From the NCBI GenBank assembly GCA_019843655.1, contig JACDQD010000004.1, positions 27,787,872 through 27,851,871 of the forward strand: a stretch of DNA of 64,000 nt, written 5' to 3'. The translations under genes and the position numbers were made by a program. Of the stretch, positions 41,601 to 55,002 are shown piece after piece. The notes below the pieces were generated by a model, which was given only the letters and a program-made list of their open reading frames with translations, was not told the DNA's origin and did not search any database. Position 1 is the stretch's first letter; each line of letters opens with the position of its first letter. The stretch is from Lethocerus indicus. Its lineage: Eukaryota; Arthropoda; Insecta; Hemiptera; Belostomatidae.

Positions 41601-44600
41601 CACTGGAGGACCCTATTGAATTTATTATGACAACACGATAAAATTATAACCGGGCGCTAGATCCGTGCTTGGGCATTGCATCCATTTTGAAATCGCAGCG
41701 AGAATGTTAAAAATTCAAGTCACGTAAAAAACAACACCTTGAAACAAACGACTGCCCGTAAATATTTAACAGAATGGATATTTGTTACGAGAATAATTTT
41801 TAAAAAATTATTTAAATGAAAAATGTTTTTGTACGACAAGAGTGGTTCTCTTGCATTTAGTATGTTCCGGATGAGAGTACTTGTTCGAACTGCATAAATT
41901 AATTTGTTTGAAATGTGAACACCCAATTACGCGAGACTCGGGGTTATATTGGCGATTTCGTAATATTTGCTCTCACATTATTAATATCATGCAGTTAATA
42001 GTAATTATTGGTCTAAACGTTAGAAATGATACGCTGTGTTCAAGGGACTGTTTGATTAATAGGACATAAGATAGCCTAAATTATGACACACAATATTGAG
42101 AGAGATGTCGACACAGAAAAGGTATGTGGAAAATTCAAAGTGAAATTCTAATTATATAAATCAGAATTTCAAACCGACCGAAACAGAAATGAATGCCTGA
42201 GATATTCGACATCGAAAAAATAAACGAGATTCAACCAGTTAAAACCACATTGGTACACTTTCCAATTGCAGACTATAAAGAGGAACCCAATTAGTAGCCC
42301 TAATACATATGAGGCAGTTAGGCCTCTGAACGTAGGGCAAATATTAGTTATTTTCAATGAGTAACAGAGAATATTGGTGCCCAGTCATGATGGCCATTCT
42401 GTCATATTAGATTAATCGGTTCCGGTTGAAATAGTTTAAAAACGAATAAAGTTTACATAAATGAATTTTTTTTTATTTCTCCGAATCCCTCATTACGGAA
42501 AAATCACTGGATAAATTATTAAACTAATTTAGATCACAAAATTGGATTCAAGAGAAATTGTGAAACGTGAATGTGTGGAAACGTCCATAAGGTTCGAGGA
42601 TATACTCGGGCCGGCCGGTTTGAGGTTGGTTTGGGTTCATTCATGATTCAACGAGTCAGGAGGCCATTTCCCTATCGGAGGGCCTCCTTCCAAGAAAAGA
42701 GGCTTAAATCCAGAATGGAAGGGATTGTTCTTCGGCGGTATCTCGGCAAAACTGATATGGTAAACTGCAAACACCAATGTTTAATACCGCCGAAAGGTAT
42801 AGTGACAGAGTTCAAATTCAGTTTCGTATAGTCAAGAAAAATGCGATCGGCTTTAATAATGACATTTCTCACTACTCAATACCAGTGTGGCCCGAAAATT
42901 AAAAGACTATTGTGTATAGTCTGGCAATTACACCTTTTATAATTGGATTTTACACCTTTGAATTATTCCTCTCTGGAATCGAAGCCATTCTTGATGTTCA
43001 CAAATAGTGGGACTCCGAGGCCGAGATTCGGTACAGTGAATGAGGTACTGCCAATGACATTCGCGTCCCCTTTCAGGCCTATGTTGCCATGAAATTTAAT
43101 CATCGTGCGTCATTCCGAGTTTACAGAAGGACGCACAGTCTGTTATACTACACTTTATGCTAAAGACAAACAAAAAAATGTATTATCGGTCACACAATCA
43201 TAAAATGTTGTTTCTATCGGAAATATTGTGTCTGTCCTTATTATCTAGTAGTTAGCAGTGAAATTTGAACTAATATCGACGAGATTCAACGCGACACTCG
43301 CGTATATTGGGTATAGTTAACTCAAGTGGAAATGATTTGGGTAAACATTGCAATTTTGTGTCACGGACGTATATAGAAGCTGCCTTGTTATTCTTCGATC
43401 GGAAACGGCAACCCACTGCAGTGCCATCACAATAACATTGCACTATGAAAACGCAGTTATTCATAAGTGACGCTACCCCGATTTTAGCAACCGGTCTTTG
43501 ACAAATAGGTAAAATCTTCATATATGTAGGATATTTCATCAAATATTACTACACGGTGTAACTGAAACTATTATATCATTAATTCATCTCTTCGTCAACT
43601 AGAATACCTTCCCCGTTCATATTGTCACACGTACATTTTTCCAAATGAGTAAGCCGTACTACTAAGCCGATAAGGGAGCTATATTTTTCGCGCGAATGCT
43701 CCGACAGACTAATGCAATTTTCAGCACATACAGCCGAACGCGGCAAGCAGATGTTGACTGGCGAGGTTTTTAATTGGGAGAGCGGTCCGTTGTATTTTTG
43801 TTTCCGATTAGCAATCAAGATGGGCCGGGAGAAGTGTTAATAATCCCGTCGGGGACAAACAACGACCCCTCGACGGTAAAAAGGTCACTGGAAGGTAAAA
43901 GTATACGGCATATTACACAAATACCCATCTTGCCGTTTGGACAAAACTGCTGTACTCATATTAGATTTTGATAACTGAACCGTTAATAACCATTAATATT
44001 ACTGAAAATAAATAACGGGGTATAATTTATGATATCTCAAATAATACACTAGGAAAAGAGTTTATTATAGCACGAAGTAAGCGAATTTCATCTCGTTTTT
44101 CTCCTCGATTGCCCGTATCACCGTTGATGTCATCCGGTCGGCGTACGAGGGCATAATAAATGTTTAGACCGAAACATATTCCTGAAAACGGGGCTCTTTG
44201 GCCGAACCTAACGATCCGCGTTCCGGCACGGGTCACTGGGCGCCGTTCTCCATTGCGACCCCGTCCCAACCCGCTCTTTTCCCAACAGCAGCTACCCAAT
44301 ACCTCTGTTCTATGATTATTTTTTCGTGACCGGTCGAGAGATTCTAATTAAATCTCTCTAACAGTTTTATTGGTTCGTCCATCGCGAATAATATTTATAT
44401 AAGAAACATTAATAAATTAAATTAAAATATCATTATCAATAAATCCTTTTACACAAAAATAGTATGGTTAATGAATTGTAATTTAATTGGGCTCGTCAAT
44501 TTTAATCTAACTAGACCTAAATAACCTCGGCGTGGAGGATTTACGTCCGTATGAAACTAATAAAGTCATTATCGAGATAATGTAGACGTTTCATGCAATC

Positions 44601-45949
44601 CAAAGGTAGCACCGGCTCGTTGGTTTCTACACTGTCAATACCGAATTACCGAATATTGTTTCCCGGTATTGTTGAAAAAATTTGTAGAAAAAGTTAAAGG
44701 GCAACGGGGGGAAAATCAATCGGGAACTGGGAATCCATCTCCGCCAAGGAAAGGGGGTCGAGGGCGGCGGTAAATTCTGCTCGAAGGTCGATTGGCCGAT
44801 TCAACCCCGAAGAAGATTGGCGGCTGCTACAGGTGAATGCGGGCAGACTCAGAGTGGGTTCGTTAGCATTCGCGGCCTCAAAGCGGCTGAACGCCTGAAA
44901 GACAAGGTCAGCCCGAGTCTTCGGGGCCGATAAAATATAATGAAAGGCGGGGCCGGGAAAAGTGGGAAGGAGGATGAAAAGCCGAAATTGACCGGGGGAA
45001 TGGGTGGGGGTTGGTTTGTTGCTTGGGGTTGCGACCACGCCCACCCCCTCGACGTTCACTGCCGCGGGCAAATAAATGCGGCGCTGCGTGCTTCAACCCC
45101 TACCACACAACACCACAAACATCGGCGCGGCCCGCAATTACCTCCCTCTGCAAATTTTATATGACCTAGCAGTTTTTGGCTCTCCAAGTTCACAACGGGC
45201 GGAGATGATAAAGGCGCCCGTTTTCGTGATGATGACCAGTGAATATTATATATCGAAGGATAAGAACTAGAACGAGACCCAAAAAAAATTTCAAAATTCC
45301 TATTCAGTTACACCGACAATTAATGCCCGATGGTCAAAAGACAATCAAACAACTCATCGAATTAACACGAAATTACTGCACCCCCAATGATTTTTATGCA
45401 ATCTGCAATGTACAAAGATCCTACTCACCTGGATTAAATGTCCAGGTTCTGGAAGGCGGGATGTTTCAAGAAGCAATATATAAACAAATTACAGGACAAT
45501 ATACCCGCCTTTAAATATAAAGTAACGAGATGCCCTTATAAATATAATAAGTTCCATGAAAATGGGTAATTGAAGGAAAATTTCGAAGCGCAAACCCTTT
45601 GGGTCCTTAACTCTCAAGTGTCTAATCTTACACTTGTGTAAAGGACGACGTGTACGAGGCTCCGTTCAAGTCTTTGGACATATAGTGCTGAACTAGTAAA
45701 TTGACTACTTCGTATAGAAATATTTGGCCTTAATTTTAGGCTCATAAATTATAACTTTTCATTACAACGTTTCACGATATAATAAACATTGGTTTATTTA
45801 GATTTTTTATTTACTCTTTATTCGTTTCGAAACACTGGCCCTCTGTTTTATTAATTACAAATTAGAGCGAATTAAACGACGTACATTTTCACTACGAGTT
45901 TTACAAATAAAATCAGGATAAAGGTGGCCGAACGAGACGCAGCTTTCCG

Positions 45950-46100
45950 GTAATTACAGCTCTATTAATTTTTCATTTTACAATAATTCCATTAATCACC
46001 CGGCAGACCTGGGAATTATTTATTTTTGCCGCTGGAATAATTCCGCGGTAATTAATTAACGAGACGAGTTCCAATCACTGCCCTTTAAATTAATTTTGTT
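45950..46100. promoter_or_regulatory. Cluster of homeodomain-type ATTA/TAAT sites
   Basis: Within about 150 bp there are many TAATTA, ATTAAT and AATAATT words on both strands, interspersed with short GC words (CCGGTAATTAC, CCGCGGTAATTAATTAAC). Such mixing is more like an enhancer core than a simple AT tract. No gene assignment is possible. Confidence 0.25.
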
Positions 46101-46256
46101 CGTTTTATTTCTAGTCATAATTGTCACTTTTAAAGTTCACAGTGTCTTGCGGGAATCGTCAGACTACCTGTATGAAAACGTAGGCACATACAACATGATC
46201 AGAAATTGATTTAATGTATGTTGTCCTAGAAATTTAGACAGTCGTCTACGTTTGTA

Positions 46257-46271
46257 TAATATATATATATT
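46257..46271. repeat. Short (AT)n tract
   Basis: About seven AT units within AT-rich sequence. Confidence 0.7.
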
Positions 46272-47142
46272 TACATTAAGTTTCCTCGAATTGAAGATAT
46301 TTCATTTAAGAAAAAGATATGATTAATAAAATAACACTAAACCAAATTTTTACAAATGGAAATAAGCTGTGAAGCTTATGTTTACAGAAGGGACAAAAGT
46401 ATCGCACGAAATGACCACGAGTAAAAGATGATGCCAGACAGAAGTATAAAGTGTTTTTTCCGCTCCCAATAGGACATTAGCCCGCTATTTCGATTAAAAT
46501 TATCTTTACTGGATTTGTTTTTTTGGATCGCCACCAGTTTTAATGTAATTAAATTAGCGGGGTCCGTTTTTCACTTATTTGTGAAATGAGTTTTGCATTT
46601 CTTCGCGGCGAAATTTATAGCAGTCCAGCGAAAGTCAGAAGTTGCGACGGGGGAAAAAACATTTTTAAAGCGATATTTCCTGAGCAATGGGGATAAAACG
46701 AAGAAGGGCGGAAGACACAATCCATCTGGGCGGTCCCGGCGGATAAAAAACATGATCCACTCTATCTCCAACCAGGAAATGTCTATCATTCGGACAAGGG
46801 ATTTAGTTTAAATGTGTTCAACCCAGTTCAGGATTAAAAGGGCATTGTTTTTTGTCTTTTGTATCCCTAAAACCCCTTGGCCGGAACTCCGTTATTTTGT
46901 TGTACTCCTACAAATTTGAAGGACTCCCATCCACGTGTATTTATATAGCCTAATAAGATATTTAATATACATATTGCAGTTGTACAAATTGATCTATTTT
47001 CAACCGATGATTAGGTCTTAACCTAGATAAGTTTCAGCTTTTCACCATTTTCATTAGCGTCCTGCCAATAGCCTTGAGTCAAGAATTGTGGAGGAAGAAC
47101 TTTTCGAGTTATATCCGATATAAGGCGAAGGTGCCATATAAG

Positions 47143-47144
<2 letters not shown>

Positions 47145-47184
<40 letters not shown>
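47145..47184. repeat. (TC)20 microsatellite
   Basis: This is an uninterrupted TC run of 40 bp. Overlapping RE-repeat open frames on the minus strand are produced by the repeat and are not genes. Confidence 0.95.
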
Positions 47185-47187
<3 letters not shown>

Positions 47188-50100
47188 ACGCCACCTTGGA
47201 GTGGCCCACTCAGGTCCGAGCCGGACCCGAACTGAAATCCTTTGTCCCGGAAATGGGAACCGGATAGGAAAATAATGAAGAGGCCGAGAACGCACGCCTT
47301 CCTCCAGTCCCCTTTGGCCAGACGTTGTATTGGAAACACTCGAGGAGAGAAACTGCCAGCGCAGAAACTCAAATTTGGCCTCCTTCTCGACTTCGGTCAA
47401 ATATCTGGACGGAATTCGCCCGGCACAAACCTCCTCTCCCTGCCGATTTGAACTTTGTGTCTCAATTGATACCGTTGAACGTGTGAAGGAGCAACCTGCT
47501 ACTTTTTCCCAAAGTACAAATCGCTTGGGGGTTGTTTTCTATTAATTGCCGTCGCCGTCGACTTCAACCGCTACCTCCAATTGTCTCACTCTAATCCTAT
47601 TAGCATTTCATTTTTTGCAAGAAACCTGCACCCAAATAACAAACTCACCCCATCGGTTTCGACCACGCCCATGTCGAAATGTCTTAGCTCAAATCCAATT
47701 TATTGCACAGTTCGCTCAATTTTTTCTCATGTCGAACGATACAATTTTCTCGATGAAATTTTGCTGAATTCAAATTCCTGTCGATCGGTCTCGTCCTGTA
47801 AAATCTCTAGTTGACCGAATACTGGGGTATATCACGAGAACGGAGGTAGAAAACAGAATGAACTGAAGCGTCCATTCGAACCGGAATATTTATTCGAGAA
47901 GTAAGCTTGCATCAGGAATCCAATGAAAGAATTTCATCCGCGCGGCGTGAAATATTTTTCACTGTCCGCCTCCAATCAGAAGGAAGTTTCTGAGTTCTCG
48001 ATTCATTTCGGAATTCAATAGTTCGTCAGATATTGGAATGTGTCAGTAAAGTCTCAATTATTGTGAATTCGGAGAACACAAGTTTTTACTCCGGAATCTT
48101 GCTCCCCTTTCATTGCACGACTGAACAATGCGAGTGAAATTCATTTAAACCTTTTATTAGATTTACCATTCATTTAAGAAGGCGTTAAATTACTTACATA
48201 ATTTTATCACTGTGAAACAACAGCCACAAAGTCCGTTGCAGTGGCTTGAGAGTGAAGGTTTCCAAGACGTCATTATCGTGCAAAACTTAAAAAATGACTA
48301 TCGGACTATGCTGAGAATAGAATGTATAAATTCATTGTGAACTCATGTCGGACGAGATAACATTTATGAAATTTACGTTCTCAAAATCGGCTCCTATCTT
48401 GTTCTTGGAAAAAAGATATTTATTCGAAGCAAGTGGTAGAAATATTTTTCGATTATCGAGGAACCTCGAGGCTATCGGTAGGAGCAACCGATAAGACAGT
48501 CGCATGTCAGACGTAACGTCTTTGCGGCGCTTTTTTGATAGGTGACGCAAACGTTATTTATAATAAAGTGGAAACATACATTAGATATATTTCACATCGT
48601 TAATAAATATTATCATCATTTTATAATTAGTAATTTTAATGATCTAGTTGATGATCTAACCTGATGAATATATACACTCAACAAGGAAAACGTGACGCCT
48701 GTCAACAGAACCTATCAGCAAAAGATATAAAATTTTTGAACCGTAACTATTCCGAATAATTAAACAAGCCTAATGTTCGTCTCAAAATCTGAACTTATGT
48801 AATATTTATTTTATTATAAACAAATTTCACTCGGGACGTGTTTTTCTCCTAATAAGTCGCAATAATAATCGGGATAAGGAACTGCATGGCAGGGTGTTTT
48901 TCTGTAGGCGTTGTTGACTAGGAGGAAGTAGTGGTGGGCATCTTCGTTGTTCGGTTTCTGCCCGTACCAGACGTCAACTCGTTATTTATTCAAACCGACT
49001 GCGACGCTTCAGATGTTCACCGACGCACTCACATCGTACATTGTACAAGTACACTTTAACATCTCCGGCGTGGAATAATACAAGTTTATGACCTGTACGT
49101 TATCTGATTTTATAGTTGATATCTCATCTGTAGAGCTGTAAAATTTCCAGCGGTTCTCGAATAAGCGACGACAAGTAACGGGCGAGACCGATGGAGATAA
49201 AATAGAACTCGACTCGGCCTGCAATATAATTCACAATAAAACTTTGTCGTTCCGCATAGTTAAAGTCTGTTTAAACTAGCCCACTACACCGTAACAAATG
49301 GGGCTGCGGATAATTTTCTCTCCCTTCGGACGATCGTTCTAAAATATTGATTAGGCGACTGGCAAAGCGTTTGAAAAGCAAGCAGAGGCCAAATTCTGTC
49401 GGCCCCTTCATATTCGACTGAATGCGTCATATTTTTCTTCATCCACCGTACAAAGATGCTAAAATAATTATGAGATCATTAAAGCTGCGCAGTTTCTATT
49501 TGAAAATTGAAATGGCACTACCGTACATTATTCGAAGGGAGACTGCATTGTAAGCTTAATGGGGACTTTAAAAAAAATCTTTTATGCTGTTTCAAAGCTT
49601 AGAATAATTGCAACCGGCCGAGCATAATGTAAATATTCTTAACAATACATACACTAAATATTACTTGTATTGGAAAGTTTATGCGTGTTTTTTTACAGAT
49701 ATTTACTGGGCTTAATTCTGATTATTGACGGGCGTAGTAGAGTAGTGTGACGTTGAAACTGGACCAAGTTGGGTAGGTGAGTAGGCGGGACAGGTTGGGG
49801 CCGGGTGCGTTCTGAATGTTTCAGGCCGGCTCTTTTGATATTCAGCCGCAATTAGCGCGAGCCGCCGAGTTAGCCCCTCCCTGCCTTCGGACGGGGTAAT
49901 GGCTTACTGGGTCCGCCTCAAAAAAAAAAAGGCCGACTCCTCGGTTCGGGATTCGCCGTCAGGGTCTAAATTGTTGACGGCGAAACTTCCGGCAAAGGGA
50001 GAGTGCTAATTGAAGTGGGGCCGAGGCGTGAAACGCCAAAGTTTCCTGCTCGGCACCATTCGTTCAAAACTGCCACTGAAACTGTACACCCGATGTCCGC

Positions 50101-50645
50101 CCCATATATCCTCCCAGCGTTTAAATAATTAATACAGTAAACTAAACACCGCCACAGCACAGTGGTATGCGTTGGACTGTGAAATGTTAACAACTAAACG
50201 AGCAGACACGATTTCCGATTCGGATCTCGATTTTAAACGACATTCTTTTAATGCCTCGTAAGGATAATAATATTTTACTATCTCTATTAGTGCAAAAGTA
50301 AAATAACCTATGAAATTCTCCAGTTGCGTCCGTCGGCAATTGCAATAGGGGAAAACGAGAAACTGGCAAATAGGATTTACTTCAAAGTCCGTCATCATTT
50401 GCACTACAGAAAGTGAATTCGGCGTTTTAAAATTCCTCTTCTATTCCAAAAAATGAGACCGGGGCTTATATACTGTACAGATTATTTTTCTCTTCTTAAG
50501 GAATATTGTTAATTAAAAGGACTTTCCGGTGACCGTATTGTTTCTGCTATAACGGCGGACGGTTTTTCATTCGCATAACTCTTTCGGCTGGTCTAACCCC
50601 CGCCTCCCTTCCCCGGCCACATTAATGCAGCTCCCCGTCTCAACG

Positions 50646-50697
50646 AATCGCTAAGCGATTTCTCCCCGAAACGGGGAGTGCCTTTGCGCCCAAAGGC
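50646..50697. other. Three perfect hairpins in immediate succession
   Basis: AATCGC-taa-GCGATT (50646-50660), CTCCCCG-aaa-CGGGGAG (50662-50678) and GCCTTTG-cgcc-CAAAGGC (50680-50697) follow each other with single-T spacers. Stems are 6, 7 and 7 bp without mismatch and loops are 3, 3 and 4 nt. The sequence is equally structured on either strand. It lies in a GC-rich stretch with no supported gene. The role is unknown; a structured RNA or a conserved regulatory DNA element are both possible. Confidence 0.7.
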
Positions 50698-53600
50698 CGT
50701 GCAAATAGCGTTGGACAGTTGTGTACTCTGTGACCTATAGAAAAATCGGTCTCGTCCCTTCCAATCCGAGCGGGGGGACTTCGCCGGTGGACATGTTTGT
50801 CGGACTCGAGTGTCCGCTTTCTGTTATCCTTCCAATAGCAGGATATGCGCAGTGATATTTACCTACGAGGGAGTAGAACGGCGGACCTCTATTCTGCAGC
50901 AGTATTGGGCGAACCTAGAAAAACAAATATTTAATGGGATGGCGATTTTTTCGTCGAAAAGATTGTTAGAATCTGACGCGACTTCAGAACGGTGCAGCCG
51001 CGAAAATATCTATCTATAAAATTGACAAAGAAAACTAGAAATTCCAAACAGCAAAAAAGTGCCAGCACTTCTAGCTCTTTAGGCATGACAAAATTACCCA
51101 ACCATCGGCCGACGGTGAAGTGAGTTCAACATAATCTTTTACCTAACCATAATTATTGTTCCGGGTTATGATTGTTTGGTACTTGGGTAGCTATTTCTCA
51201 CCCGAGAATGGGACAATTTGGAAGAGACAATGCGGAAAAGGGGAGCGTCCGCCTATCGCTACAGGAACATTTTGCAAATTAAAGAAACGTTTAAATTATT
51301 AGCGGGACTCGCAAGCTCGTTTTAATTGGGCTAATTGTGCCGGGGGAGAACGGCCGATGAGAGTCGCTGCCACAAGTTTATCGGGCACAAGAGAATCGAT
51401 TCCGGGACAGAAGAAAACCCGGATCGTGTCGCCCACGACTTTGCTACGCCCAAAGTGCGTTCACCATATCTAGATCTTGCGTACGGTGATAAACACCAAG
51501 CACTTGCTCTACATATGTTTATTAGAGGGCCTTGATTAATACGCCGGTATCACGTAAATGCAGAGAGTTATGGAAATGTGAACGTAGCACGACAAATACA
51601 ACAGTTCAGTCGAGGACTTTAAAGGGTATGATATAAGAAAAAACACCAAACTGATTTTTGACAAAATGTTACTTTGTCCTAAAAACCGTAATAAATCCAC
51701 TATTTAGGAACCTCGCCTGAGTGATTTCAGGAAAGAAGTTCATTGAGGAATAAAACCCTGAACCAAAATATGTTCGGGGATTTACAAAACTCACTTCAAA
51801 TTCAAGAATGGTACTAAGGGATAATTGTAACATACTATGAATTATTCATTTTTAATTCGTTAATAGCCTAAAAATGTGTAAATAACGTGTCAAACGTTGA
51901 TACTATGCTATAGAAAGTGATAAGGAATTGTATTTTGAGTTTTCTGGAATTTATTAATTCACTCTCTATCGGTTAAAAATACGAAATCAAAATAATCAGA
52001 ATTCTGATAAATAAGGAGATAGTTTGACACATGAATTATAAAGGAATGTTTAGAGAATAAAACTGAGAAAAATGGTAAGAAAATAGGTTTTACGCTGGGA
52101 GAAACTGGAAGGCATTTTTAAGTAAATATTAGGATAAATTATAAAGGTAACTGAAGAAACCTGAAACATTCAAATATTTTTAATAGAATCCCCTGGAAAA
52201 GGGTCAATTTGCATATCGAAATGAAAATGAAAATAAGATTTTCTTCTGCGAATTTAGCCTTCTGAATTCTAATAGCATTGTTGCGTGGCGAAAGTGGTGG
52301 ATAAAAAATGCGGATATTTTAATCAGCTCAGAAAAAACTTGAGCATACCTTTTATAATTTGTTATAAAATGTTGTGGCTTAAAGTTCGGGGCCTAATGAT
52401 ATTTATATTGTTCTAGAAATTAGAAAGTGTTCCATATATTTAATAAGTTCTGGAAGTTTGTGTACTTAATTTAAATTCCGTTTAACATAATGACCATAAC
52501 AAAAATGATGTTTTCGGGCTTGCTCAGCAGCGGAATTTGGTAGTCTTTTATGTGCTCTTTTGCTAAGAAATATTGTTCACCTATAAACTGAACTGTACTC
52601 TATAAACAAACTGAAATTTACTGAACACACTGGAAAACTAGCAACATCCGCTCTTCATGTATTTTTGACTTAGCCGGCGAGAGTGATATGGTGTCAACAC
52701 ATTGGACAGTATGGCTTAAAATTAATACACCCTGAATTAATGACCCTGATTCTTAACGTAATACTCTTTTAGATTCTGGCACCCAAGTTTATAACCAGAC
52801 GCATTTATTACATGGACAGAGTCTATCGATGCAGAATTTGATGTTAGCACATGTGTAATTGATTCGTGGAGAAAGAGAAAAACGTTTACATAAAGTGTCT
52901 TGGACTGAATAATCGCATTTAGTAATCTTTCATCTTCTGAAGCAGACCTCCCTTAAAACATTAGGAAGGTAAATATCCGAATGGTAAACACAAGAATGTC
53001 AAAGACTGTTTCTGGGCGGTTGGGTCCTAAGGACCCTTTCAAGCATGGCTATGGCTCCTTCAGCATAATAAGCTCGGTTTCCCCTCCCGTCCGACCTCAT
53101 AATCGGTGGCCGGGCTACGAACCACTCGAATTCGTCCTGCCAAACGCCGGTTGGGGAACGATCAAAAGAGCTAATTTATGATGAACGGCCCCGATAACCC
53201 TTCTGAGCACGAGCGGAGGGCAGAGAAGACGTTCGGCGGTGGAATTTATCCGCCCCATGTTATGTGTGGGCCGACGGCATAAAAAACGACCGGAATTGAG
53301 CCAACCCGAATATTCTCGCTGGCGGAGACTTGGAAATTAGTCCCTCCCCGTGGAGCAGATGTAGGCCCAACTATGCCCGGCGTTCTTCAAATTCTTGCGG
53401 CCCGACAAAGCCTACGACCGCCTACACTAAACTCGCACCACAGGAGAAGAGTGATTCTTCACTTATTCCTCTTATTCCCGAAGGAAAATTGTTTGAAATC
53501 CTGACGGATTTCGAAGCTAATTCCAAAACCGTCGGTTCTATTTTGAACTGTATTAAGGAGTAACTCGAATAACCAAGTTTAAATTTGACAAATCCACAGG

Positions 53601-54790
53601 GATTCAAACCCGCGCCGTAGCTGCAGTGTATTCATTAGAAAAAACTAAGTTGTGAAACCACCCGATTGAATGACCCACAAAAACTCATAAATATGAATAA
53701 TGCAGAATAGAAAAAATTAAATAATCCTGTTTAAATCGATATGCATTCCTCGCTGAATATCCAATAGATCAGAAAACCTATTAAACAACCTTTCCCCATT
53801 TTAAATTCATACCACATACTATGCAAAAAACAGCGTCATTAGTTGATATCAATGAACGATATTAATCATAAAGTGCTATGAGCAGAATGCGGTCAGCAAC
53901 CCGCAGCGGGCCATTAAGGAGGTCCGGTCCCCCACGTAAGCTTACCCGCCGTAAATTTACGATCCCATCAAAAAAGCATCTCTTACGGTCCTACGGTGGG
54001 AGGACGGGTAATATGGATTAACATCGACTTTCCGCCCTGAAAGCGTCTCACAATATTTCCGCCGGAGTAAATGTATTAATTGAATATATCCCCGATATAT
54101 ATCGAATCCGGCAAATTAATAAACGAGTACGCTTCCTACGCCTGCTAATTAAATCCAACCGCACTGCGTACACACGATTCTTGTCTGATTAGGTCTATTA
54201 GGAGGTGAGATGGCGGCAGGATTTCGTACGTACACAAACTTAAATAGAATCTGCGAACTCGTCGCATTACATATTTGAGTGGAACATCCCCCCTGTCAGG
54301 TCCAGTGGAATAGTGGATACTGGCCAAATTTCATTTGGACCGGAAATTGTTAATTACTTGCAATTGCAATTTGGAAAGGCTCGAGACTCGCGATTGGGCG
54401 CGTCGCCTTTTAATGTATACGGCGAATGAAATAGAACACCGACCTGGGATAATTGGAAGGCGGGATCGCTGATGGGCGGAATTTAAAACGCAGCGGAGAC
54501 GTCGACTCTGCCGGCCCGACTGAGTTATTTTAATTAAAAGATAGAGCGAGAGTCGACTGCGATGAGCCGCGAGGAGGGAGCAGGCCCCGATAACGGCAAA
54601 TACGGCTCGACACTGGCTCCAATATCATTGGATGAAATAAACGAATCTTTCTGTGAAATCCAGCCAACATGAAACACTTCTAGAACGCATTTTACGCTCA
54701 ACTTGGGAGAAATTCGATATCATACAAACTAATTCCTGAAACCAATCGTGTATATTTATATATTTATAAATTTAATTTATAACATTAAAG
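50698..54790. other. No supported gene
   Basis: About 51.5-52.9 kb is uniformly AT-rich. About 53.0-53.4 kb and 53.9-54.6 kb are GC-rich. The possible SINE relic at 53.6 kb is the only recognisable item. A 12-bp palindrome CGTAAATTTACG lies near 53950. Confidence 0.5.
53576..53662 (-). ncRNA. Possible tRNA-derived SINE relic
   Basis: On the minus strand CAACTTAGT (A-box-like) is followed about 39 nt later by GGGTTTGAATCCC, close to the polymerase III B-box GGTTCGANTCC. The spacing suits a tRNA-type promoter. The flanks do not pair into an acceptor stem, and only three pairs of the T-stem remain, so this is at best an old relic. Confidence 0.35.
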
Positions 54791-55002
54791 CGAAGTTGCC
54801 GAACCAGAAGTTTTCTCACCGGACTGAAGATCAATCTGAGCCGTTGCAGGCCCCTACGCATAATGGATACGGCAGCGTAGCGCCCAGTGAGGTGGATTCC
54901 CTTAAATGTATTAAGAGTAATGGTTCAATTAAAATATGCAAAGCAGAGCCGGAGGAAGTCGCCACAGTAGAAGGGGGGGGACTCGGCTCAGGCGACCCCG
55001 CT
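54791..55002 (+). CDS. Candidate internal exon, unknown protein
   Basis: An open frame without an ATG runs from an AG at 54789-54790, preceded by T-rich sequence, to a strong donor GCT|GTAAGTAT at 55003. It encodes about 70 residues rich in Glu, Ser, Pro and Gly (for example HNGYGSVAPSEVDSL), the composition of a disordered segment of a real protein and less typical of chance translation of AT-rich DNA. It ends on a codon boundary. An alternative acceptor is AACCAG at 54801-54806. I do not recognise a domain, and no partner exons were found. A run of eight G lies within it at 54973-54980. Confidence 0.33.

Larger units (their letters stand above)
28477..50645. other. Gene-poor stretch
   Basis: GC-rich patches lie at about 28580-28990, 36600-36800, 44690-45150 and 49740-50110; a G8 run sits at 37498-37505; and the (AC)11, (TTAA)5, (AT)n and (TC)20 repeats fall here. 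All open frames are below about 130 codons, without recognisable domains, and within what chance gives at this length. Confidence 0.5.

Noticed and set aside
45306..45514. Possible terminal exon after TTCCTATTCAG, ending TAA at 45512-45514
   Set aside because: The acceptor is good and the peptide looks plausible, but there is no recognisable domain and no partner exon.
47023..47400. Minus-strand frame with an (RE)n segment
   Set aside because: The RE repeat is the translation of the (TC)20 microsatellite, and the rest has no domain.
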